From positions 1 through 64,000 of the forward strand of contig NZ_JAMJXC010000013.1 of assembly GCF_023571765.1 (NCBI RefSeq): a DNA stretch of 64,000 bases, read 5' to 3'. The notes beneath the pieces are model-generated. The model saw only the letters and a program-made list of their open reading frames with translations. It made no database searches and was not told the origin of the DNA. The stretch's first letter is position 1. Every line of letters starts with the position of its first letter. Source of the DNA: Xanthobacter aminoxidans. GTDB lineage: Bacteria > Pseudomonadota > Alphaproteobacteria > Rhizobiales > Xanthobacteraceae. A program made the position numbers and the translations under genes. This document shows positions 57,532 to 64,000 of this stretch, piece after piece.

Positions 57532-58194
57532 ATGATCGATTACGTCGAGCTGCGCCGCGGCATGGTGGATAGCCAGGTGCGCACCAACAACGTCACCGAC
57601 CCGGGCATCGTCGGTGCGATGCTGGAAATCCCCCGCGAGCTTTTCGTTCCGGCCCAGCTCAAGTCGCTCGCTTATATCGACGACGACCTCGCTCTGACCT
57701 CCGGCAGCCCGACCCGCTACCTCATCGAGCCCATGATCCTCGCGCGCCTCATCCAGGAGGCGGACGTGCAGGAGCATGACCATGTGCTCGATATCGGCGG
57801 CGGCACCGGCTATTCGGCCGCCGTTCTCTCCCGGCTCGCCCAGCAGGTGGTGGCCGTGGAAGAAGATGCCGGCCTCGCGGCCACAGCCACAGCCACGCTC
57901 GCCGAGATCGGCGTCGCCAATGTCGCGGTGATGCAGGGCCCGCTGAACGCGGGATGGAAGGCGGAAGCCCCCTACGACCTCATCCTCCTCAACGGCTCGG
58001 TGGACGAGGTGCCGGCCGCCCTGTTCGATCAGGTGAAGGAAGGCGGACGCCTTGTCGCCGTCGTTGGTCACGGCGGGGCGGGCAAGGCCTGCGTGTTTAC
58101 CAAGGTGGCGGGTTCCGTGAGCGAGCGGGTCGCCTTCAACGCCGCCGTTCCCGCGCTTCCCGGCTTCAAGGCCGCGCCCCGCTTCACTTTCTGA
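57532..58194 (+). CDS. Protein-L-isoaspartate O-methyltransferase-like protein
   Basis: A 220-residue SAM-dependent methyltransferase of the Pcm family. RRGMVDSQVRTNNVTDPGIVGAMLEIPRELFVP is the alphaproteobacterial Pcm-like start, the SAM site is HVLDIGGGTGYSAAVLSRLA, and VEEDAGLA is the acidic loop. The motif that is GSGSGY in classical Pcm is GGGTGY here, normal for this subfamily, which lies upstream of tolC in many relatives. ATG 57532 preferred over GTG 57514-region starts. Confidence 0.85.
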   Translation: MIDYVELRRGMVDSQVRTNNVTDPGIVGAMLEIPRELFVPAQLKSLAYIDDDLALTSGSPTRYLIEPMILARLIQEADVQEHDHVLDIGGGTGYSAAVLSRLAQQVVAVEEDAGLAATATATLAEIGVANVAVMQGPLNAGWKAEAPYDLILLNGSVDEVPAALFDQVKEGGRLVAVVGHGGAGKACVFTKVAGSVSERVAFNAAVPALPGFKAAPRFTF

Positions 58195-58351
58195 CCACTG
58201 TGGCGCGTTTGCCGCGGTAGGCCGAAAACGCCGCTTCCATCGAACCGATCGGTTTCGGATCGGGAGCGGGACCGATATCTTACCGAAAAGTTACCGCGCG
58301 GCAGAGTCGGTGCGGCGAGTCTGCATGGCCGTGTCGGATCGGGAGATTGGG

Positions 58352-59740
58352 ATGTCGGTTGCAAAGCGCATTCGCCGAAGCGGTGTTGCATGTTTGGCGG
58401 GCGTCAGTGTCTTTGCTTTGGCTATGGGTGTCGCGTCTGCCCAGTCGCTGGATCAGGCGCTGGCCATGGCCTACACAAACAACCCCACGCTGAACGCCCA
58501 GCGCGCAGGAACCCGCGCCACGGACGAAACCGTGCCGCAGGCTCTGTCCGGCTATCGCCCGACCCTGAACGCCACCGCGCAGGCCGGGCCGGAATTCGCC
58601 AAGCAGCAGGCGTCCGGCGTCAAGACCAACGGATGGATCTGGCCGCGGTCCTTCGCGCTGAATGCCGCCTATACGCTGTTCAACGGCTTCGTCACCGCCA
58701 ACCAGACCCGCAACGCTGAATCGCAGGTGCGGGGATCGCGCGAGACGCTGCGCAACACCGAGCAGACGGTGATGCTGAACGGCGTCACAGCCTACATGAA
58801 CGTCATCCAGGCTATTGCCCTTCTGGAACTGCAGAAGCAGAGCTTGGCGGCGTTCCAGCAGGAATTGCGCGCCACGCGCGACCGCTTCAACGTCGGCGAG
58901 GTGACCCGCACCGACGTGGCCCAGGCCGAAGCCCGGGTGGCGGATGCGCAGTATCAGGTGAGCCAGGCGGTCGCGAACCTTTCCACGGCCCGCGCGAACT
59001 ACCGGCAGGTGATCGGCGTCGAGCCGGGCAAGCTCAGCACGCCGCGTTCCATCGAGTCCACGTTGCCGGGGTCGGTGGACAAGGTGATTTCCACCGGGCT
59101 CAGCCGGCACCCGGCCATCAAGGCATCGGAGTTTGCGGTCGACGCGGCGATGTTCCAGGTCAAGGTGGCAGAGGGCGGCCTGTCACCGAACCTCACGCTG
59201 CAGGGGCAGGTTGTGCAGGGCTACGACCAGAATCTGGCCGTCGATTCCCAGACCGGCGCCGCTGTGACGCTGAGTCTCTCGGTGCCGATCTACCAGGGCG
59301 GCGTCGAGTACGCGAACATCCGTCAGGCCAAGGAACTGCTGACGCAGGCGCGTATCGAGGTGGACGTGAACCGCGACACCATCCGCGCCCAGGCCGTGCA
59401 GTATTGGGGTGCGCTTGAGGCCGCGAAGGCGCAGATCCAGGCGGCTCAGGCGTCCGTCGCCGCCAACACGCTCGCCCTTGAGGGCGTCCGCGAGGAATGG
59501 CGGGTCGGCCAGCGCACCACCACCGACGTGCTGAACGCCCAGCGCGACCTCACCAATTCGCAGTCGTCCCTGGTCGTCGCCCAGCGCGACCGGGTGGTGG
59601 CCGCCTATGCGCTGATCTCCACCATCGGCCGGCTGGATGCCCTGTCGCTGGGTCTGAAGGTGAATTATTACGACCCTCGCGTGCATTACAATCAGGTGCG
59701 CGACAGCTGGGCCGGTGTTCGCACGCCTGACGGCAAATAA
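58352..59740 (+). CDS. tolC: TolC-family outer-membrane efflux/secretion channel
   Basis: Outer-membrane channel tunnel for type I secretion or RND efflux. 462 residues from ATG 58352 with signal peptide (RSGVACLAGVSVFALAMGVASAQ). Two repeated alpha-hairpin/beta halves: SLDQALAMAYTNNPTLNAQRAGTRATDE and VGEVTRTDVAQAEARVADAQYQ in the first, VGQRTTTDVLNAQRDLTNSQSSLVVAQRDRVVAAYALISTIGRL in the second. In-frame ATGs at 58310 and 58325 are possible but lengthen the leader unhelpfully. Confidence 0.92.
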   Translation: MSVAKRIRRSGVACLAGVSVFALAMGVASAQSLDQALAMAYTNNPTLNAQRAGTRATDETVPQALSGYRPTLNATAQAGPEFAKQQASGVKTNGWIWPRSFALNAAYTLFNGFVTANQTRNAESQVRGSRETLRNTEQTVMLNGVTAYMNVIQAIALLELQKQSLAAFQQELRATRDRFNVGEVTRTDVAQAEARVADAQYQVSQAVANLSTARANYRQVIGVEPGKLSTPRSIESTLPGSVDKVISTGLSRHPAIKASEFAVDAAMFQVKVAEGGLSPNLTLQGQVVQGYDQNLAVDSQTGAAVTLSLSVPIYQGGVEYANIRQAKELLTQARIEVDVNRDTIRAQAVQYWGALEAAKAQIQAAQASVAANTLALEGVREEWRVGQRTTTDVLNAQRDLTNSQSSLVVAQRDRVVAAYALISTIGRLDALSLGLKVNYYDPRVHYNQVRDSWAGVRTPDGK

Positions 59741-59889
59741 TCCCCAAGACGCCCCTGCGACAGTTGTTGCTGCCAACTGAGGCGGTGCCATACTCCCTCT
59801 ACAACTGGCGATTCTCTCCGTCGGCTTCCGGATGCGGATAATTTCCGCATCCGGAAGTCCGCCGGTTCGTCTTCGGCCGAGGTCGGGAC

Positions 59890-60744
59890 ATGGCTGCGAG
59901 CCCCAAGGTGCAGGAACCGTCGATGGAAGAAATCCTGGCCTCCATTCGCCGCATCATGGCGGATGACGAGCAGCCGGCGGCGCACGCCGAGGCGGCTCCC
60001 CGCCGCGGCGAAAATTCGCCTTCCGGCGATGGGCGCCCCCGCCGTCCGCCGGAGCCCCGCATGGTGGCGCAGCGGCAGGCGCCGCCTGAGCCGCCGCCTA
60101 TTCCCCGCCGTCCCGCTCCGCGCGATGCAACGCCGGTTGCCGGTGCCTATGCGGCGGCGCCGCGGCCCGCGTCACGTCCGGCAGCGCCTGTGCGTCCCGC
60201 GGGCGAGCGTCCTGTCGCAGAAGCGCCCGCAAGGCAGCAACGTCCGTGGCTGGATGAACAGGATGAAGCGGTCTTCGCCGAGGCCGCCGCGGCCCTACGT
60301 CAAGCCCGCCACGAGCCTCCTCCCGCGTCACAGCGCGCAGAACCGCGCCCGGTGCAGCAGCCGACCTATCCCGACCATCCGGTGGAGGAAATGGAAGATC
60401 GCCACGAGCCTGCCGCGGCCCAGCCCCAGCCGCGGCCCCTGCGCCCGCAGCCGGCGTCTTCTGCTTTCGAGGACCATCGTCCGGTGCAGCCGGCCGGCGA
60501 TGGCCATCCCGCGGAGAGCGTGCGCCGTCGCGACCTGCTCTCTGCCAATGCGGATGCTGCGGTGATGGCCGCCTTCCGCAATCTCGGCGACGTTCTGCTG
60601 CCGCAGAAGGAGCGCACGGTGGAAGATCTCGTGAAAGAGATTCTCCGCCCCATGCTCAAGGACTGGCTGGACGCCAACCTGCCGACCATCGTCGAGGATC
60701 TGGTGCGGGCCGAGATCGAGCGCGTCGCCCGCCGCCAGCGTTAG
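59890..60744 (+). CDS. popZ: PopZ-like polar organising protein (DUF2497)
   Basis: Forms a polar hub that anchors the chromosome centromere via ParB in alphaproteobacteria. The 284-residue protein has the PopZ layout: N-terminal helix QEPSMEEILASIRRIMADDE, a long Pro/Arg/Ala/Glu-rich disordered middle, and the C-terminal oligomerisation helices LLSANADAAVMAAFRNLGDVLL and TVEDLVKEILRPMLKDWLDANLPTIVEDLVRAEIERV. Position upstream of valS is conserved in Hyphomicrobiales. Confidence 0.93.
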   Translation: MAASPKVQEPSMEEILASIRRIMADDEQPAAHAEAAPRRGENSPSGDGRPRRPPEPRMVAQRQAPPEPPPIPRRPAPRDATPVAGAYAAAPRPASRPAAPVRPAGERPVAEAPARQQRPWLDEQDEAVFAEAAAALRQARHEPPPASQRAEPRPVQQPTYPDHPVEEMEDRHEPAAAQPQPRPLRPQPASSAFEDHRPVQPAGDGHPAESVRRRDLLSANADAAVMAAFRNLGDVLLPQKERTVEDLVKEILRPMLKDWLDANLPTIVEDLVRAEIERVARRQR

Positions 60745-60916
60745 GCCCGCGGGCCTCGCCACACACCTCTCTTTCCATTCCCGTGCGGCCGGCGTGTTGA
60801 CGCCGGACCGCGCGTCCGGCTTAAACGCCGGCTGACCCGTTCCGACCACAGCGGACGCGGAGCCGGCCCGGCGCGCTGCGTCGGCGACGGCCGAGCGGCG
60901 CCGCGGAGTCCCGTTC

Positions 60917-63706
60917 ATGCTGGAAAAAGTCTTCGATCCCGCCGCCGTTGAAGATCGCATCGCCGATCGCTGGGAAAATGCCGGCGCGTTCCGCTGCGGC
61001 CGTCCCGAGCGCAAGGACGCGGAAGGCTTCTCCATCGTCATCCCGCCGCCGAACGTCACCGGCTCCCTGCACATGGGCCACGCGCTCAACAACACGTTGC
61101 AGGACGTGCTGGCGCGGTTCGAGCGCATGCGCGGCAAGGACGTGCTCTGGCAGCCGGGCACCGACCACGCCGGCATCGCCACCCAGATGGTGGTGGAACG
61201 CCAGCTCGCCGCCCAGAAGCTGCCCGGCCGCCGCGATCTCGGCCGCGAGGCCTTTATCGAGAAGGTGTGGGCGTGGAAGGCCGAATCGGGCGGCACCATC
61301 GTCAACCAGCTGAAGAAGCTCGGCGCCTCCTGCGACTGGTCGCGCGAGCGCTTCACCATGGACGAGGGGCTGTCCCGCGCCGTCCTCAAGGTGTTCGTGC
61401 AGCTCTATCGCGAAGGGCTGATCTACAAGGACAAGCGCCTCGTCAACTGGGACCCCAAGCTCATCACCGCCATCTCGGACCTCGAGGTGCTGCAGGTGGA
61501 GGTGAAGGGCAATCTCTGGCACCTGCGCTATCCCATCGAGGGCGAGAAGGACCGCTTCATCGTCGTCGCCACCACCCGGCCCGAGACCATGCTTGGCGAC
61601 ACCGCGGTTGCGGTGCACCCGGATGACGAGCGCTATCGCGACCTCATCGGCAAGCACGTCATCCTGCCGCTGGTGGGCCGGCGCATTCCCATCGTCGCCG
61701 ATGAGTATTCCGACCCGGAGAAGGGCTCCGGCGCGGTGAAGATCACCCCAGCGCACGATTTCAACGACTTCGACGTGGGTCGCCGGCACGATCTGCCGAT
61801 GATCAACGTGCTCGACGCCGAGGCGCGGATCGACCCGCAGGGCATCCAGGACGATTACGCCGAGCGGCCCGAGGCTTATGTGGATCTGCCGGACGCGGCC
61901 GGCGTGCTCACCCATCTGGCGGGCATGGACCGCTTCGCCGCGCGCAAGCACATCGTCGAGCTGCTCACCTCGCTGGAGCTGCTGGAGACCATCGAGCCGC
62001 ACACCCACATGGTGCCCCACGGCGACCGCTCCAACGTGGTCATCGAGCCGTGGCTGACCGACCAGTGGTACGTGGACGCCAAGACCCTCGCCCAGCCGGC
62101 GCTGGCGGCCGTGCGCGAGGGGCGCACCACCTTCGTGCCGAAGAACTGGGAAAAGACCTATTTCGAGTGGCTGGAGAACATCCAGCCCTGGTGCATCTCG
62201 CGCCAGCTGTGGTGGGGCCACCAGATCCCGGCCTGGTACGACCCCTTCGGCAACGTCTTCGTGGCCGAGGACGAGGACCAGGCGTTCGAAGAGGCGCTGG
62301 CCCACAATGTCGGCAACGAGAGCCTGTCGCCCGAGGAGGCGCAGGCGCTGATCGACGACGCGGACAAGCGGGCAGGGTTCCTTACCCGCGACGAGGACGT
62401 GCTGGACACGTGGTTCTCGTCCGCCCTGTGGCCCTTCTCCACCATGGGCTGGCCCGACGAGACGGCCGAGCTGAAAAAGTTCTATCCCACCAGCGTGCTG
62501 GTGACGGGCTTTGACATCATCTTCTTCTGGGTCGCCCGGATGATGATGATGGGCCTGCACTTCATGGACGGCGAAGTGCCGTTCAGGGATGTCTACATCC
62601 ACGCCCTCGTCCGCGACGAGAAGGGGGCGAAGATGTCGAAGTCCAAGGGCAACGTCATCGACCCACTCGACCTCGTGGAGAAGTACGGTGCGGACGCCCT
62701 GCGCTTCACGCTTGCCGCCATGGCGGCGCAGGGGCGCGACATCAAGCTCGCCACCTCGCGCGTGGAAGGCTACCGCAACTTCGCGACCAAGCTCTGGAAC
62801 GCCGTGCGCTTCGCACAGATGAACGGCTGCGTGCGCGCGGACGGGTTCGATCCGGCGAAGGTGGAGGGCACCCTCAACCGCTGGATCATCGGCGAGGCCG
62901 CGCGTGCGTCGTCAGAGGTGAGCGAGGCGATCCTCGCCTATCGCTTCAACGAGGCGGCCGGCGCGGTCTACCGCTTCATCTGGAACGTGGTGTGCGACTG
63001 GCACCTGGAACTGGCGAAGCCCGTGCTCTCCGGCCCCGACGGCGCCGCCAAGGACGAGACCCGCGCCGCCACCGCCTACGTGCTCGACGTGGCCATGGGC
63101 CTGCTGCACCCGTTCATGCCATTCCTCACCGAGGAATTGTGGTCGGAGACCGGCAAGGAGGGGCCGGCGCGCACCAGCCTGCTCGCGCTGGCGCCGTGGC
63201 CGGACCTTTCCGGCCTCGAGGCGCCTGACGCCGAGGCTGAGGTGGGCTGGGTGGTGGACCTCATCACCGAGATCCGCTCCGTGCGGGCGGAGATGAACGT
63301 GCCGGCCGGTGCGCAGGTGCCCCTCGTGCTGGTGCAGCCCGGCGCGGAGACGACCGCGCGCGTGGCCGCCTGGGACGACGCCATCCGCCGCCTCGCCCGC
63401 CTGTCCGACGTTTCGGTGTCCGATCAGGTGCCCGCCAGCTCGGTGCAGATGGTGGTCCGGGGCGAAGTGGTGGCCCTGCCACTCGCCGGCGTGGTCGACC
63501 TCGGCGCGGAGCTGGCCCGCCTGCGCAAGGAAGAGGGCAAGCTCGACCAGGAGGTCGCCCGCATCGACGCCAAGCTAGGCAACGAGAGCTTCGTCGCCCG
63601 CGCGCCGGAAGAGGTGGTGGAAGCCGAGCGCGAGAAGCGCGAGGAATACATCCTGCGCAAGGAGAAGGTCCGCGCCGCCATCAGCCAGCTCTCCGCTGGT
63701 GCCTGA
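60917..63706 (+). CDS. valS: Valyl-tRNA synthetase
   Basis: Charges tRNA-Val. 929 residues, class [19 protein letters not shown] (HMGH = HIGH signature), CP1 editing domain with [19 protein letters not shown], the KMSKS loop [10 protein letters not shown], an anticodon-binding helical domain, and a C-terminal coiled coil ([22 protein letters not shown]) typical of ValRS. ATG 60917. Confidence 0.97.
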   Translation: MLEKVFDPAAVEDRIADRWENAGAFRCGRPERKDAEGFSIVIPPPNVTGSLHMGHALNNTLQDVLARFERMRGKDVLWQPGTDHAGIATQMVVERQLAAQKLPGRRDLGREAFIEKVWAWKAESGGTIVNQLKKLGASCDWSRERFTMDEGLSRAVLKVFVQLYREGLIYKDKRLVNWDPKLITAISDLEVLQVEVKGNLWHLRYPIEGEKDRFIVVATTRPETMLGDTAVAVHPDDERYRDLIGKHVILPLVGRRIPIVADEYSDPEKGSGAVKITPAHDFNDFDVGRRHDLPMINVLDAEARIDPQGIQDDYAERPEAYVDLPDAAGVLTHLAGMDRFAARKHIVELLTSLELLETIEPHTHMVPHGDRSNVVIEPWLTDQWYVDAKTLAQPALAAVREGRTTFVPKNWEKTYFEWLENIQPWCISRQLWWGHQIPAWYDPFGNVFVAEDEDQAFEEALAHNVGNESLSPEEAQALIDDADKRAGFLTRDEDVLDTWFSSALWPFSTMGWPDETAELKKFYPTSVLVTGFDIIFFWVARMMMMGLHFMDGEVPFRDVYIHALVRDEKGAKMSKSKGNVIDPLDLVEKYGADALRFTLAAMAAQGRDIKLATSRVEGYRNFATKLWNAVRFAQMNGCVRADGFDPAKVEGTLNRWIIGEAARASSEVSEAILAYRFNEAAGAVYRFIWNVVCDWHLELAKPVLSGPDGAAKDETRAATAYVLDVAMGLLHPFMPFLTEELWSETGKEGPARTSLLALAPWPDLSGLEAPDAEAEVGWVVDLITEIRSVRAEMNVPAGAQVPLVLVQPGAETTARVAAWDDAIRRLARLSDVSVSDQVPASSVQMVVRGEVVALPLAGVVDLGAELARLRKEEGKLDQEVARIDAKLGNESFVARAPEEVVEAEREKREEYILRKEKVRAAISQLSAGA

Positions 63707-63742
63707 GGGCTCGGCTTTCCGAAACGTCAATGGCGAGTGGCC

Positions 63743-63783
63743 GAGGCGCGGGGGCAAGTGTTGCCGCCGCGCCTCAGTTTTTG
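63743..63783 (+). terminator. Intrinsic terminator after valS
   Basis: GAGGCGCG pairs perfectly with CGCGCCTC (8 bp) across a 17-base loop that holds GGCAA/TTGCC, followed by AGTTTTTGC. It ends 77 bases after the valS stop. Confidence 0.88.
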
Positions 63784-64000
63784 CCGACCGTCTTGATCAT
63801 GGTTAAGACTTGAACTTTCCGGCCGCCTTCTTGCAGGGTCTTGGCGCCTGTTATTGTGACAGAGAAGACACACTCCCGATCCTTTGAACGTGCTGGGTTC
63901 CCGTAGGGGCCTTACGCCGCGAACTCGCCACAAAACGACATGAAATCGAACCTCAACGCGCTGCGGTGAGCGTAACCCGGAATGTGTTTCCGGCCGCCGC
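63784..64000. other. Downstream region, no gene recognised
   Basis: About 215 bases to the window end. Several short open frames on both strands have no coding character. A new gene may begin beyond the window. Confidence 0.4.

Overview
The window is high-GC DNA from an alphaproteobacterium, most likely of the order Hyphomicrobiales and possibly a Xanthobacter/Azorhizobium-type genome. The indicators are the popZ (DUF2497) - valS arrangement, a TolC-type outer-membrane protein beside a Pcm-like methyltransferase, a group III truncated haemoglobin, and strongly GC-biased third positions that make long spurious antisense ORFs. The genus is an inference.

Layout. (1) Bases 1-10990 are chromosome: the tail of an IS3-type transposase, a hypothetical protein, tRNA-Glu, glyoxalase I, a Sir2 deacetylase, a two-domain cold-shock protein with a DUF192 protein, a split chromate transporter, a CYTH-like protein, an outer-membrane transporter, two small proteins, tRNA-Pro, tRNA-Asn and an MsbA-like ABC exporter. 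(2) Bases 11018-53585 are a complete-looking temperate T7-like (podovirus) prophage of about 42.6 kb, inserted in a tRNA-Cys gene with a 17-bp core repeat. (3) Bases 53586-64000 are chromosome again: a family 2 glycosyltransferase, a secreted CBM5/12-FnIII protein, truncated haemoglobin, a Pcm-like protein, TolC, PopZ and valyl-tRNA synthetase.

The prophage carries all its genes on the + strand in T7 order: single-subunit RNA polymerase (gp1), small genes, ssDNA-binding protein (gp2.5), endonuclease I (gp3), primase-helicase (gp4), DNA polymerase (gp5), exonuclease (gp6), nucleotide-metabolism genes, gp7.3-like protein, portal (gp8), scaffold (gp9), an inserted lysozyme/Rz/Rz1 cassette, capsid (gp10) with a terminator, tail tube proteins (gp11, gp12), internal virion proteins (gp13-16), tail fibre, an esterase-bearing tail protein, holin-like protein, small and large terminase (gp18, gp19). 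An 'early' arm of small genes follows, then a winged-helix regulator and a tyrosine integrase beside attR. In the circular or virion form the early arm would lie directly upstream of the RNA polymerase gene. Integration therefore cuts the polymerase off from its early promoters.

The most interesting signals are non-coding. A 20-bp element near-identical at three places looks like the cognate promoter of the phage polymerase. A family of about nine asymmetric ~20-bp elements (consensus near TACGTTCAAGCGGATTATCC) sits over the early host promoters and in short intergenic gaps, like stoperators. A ~330-nt region behind a sigma70-type promoter holds many perfect hairpins with GCAA, UUCG and GGCG tetraloops and looks like a structured phage RNA. 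The primase zinc-binding domain is intact but lacks an ATG/GTG/TTG start; an ACG sits at ideal distance from a perfect Shine-Dalgarno.
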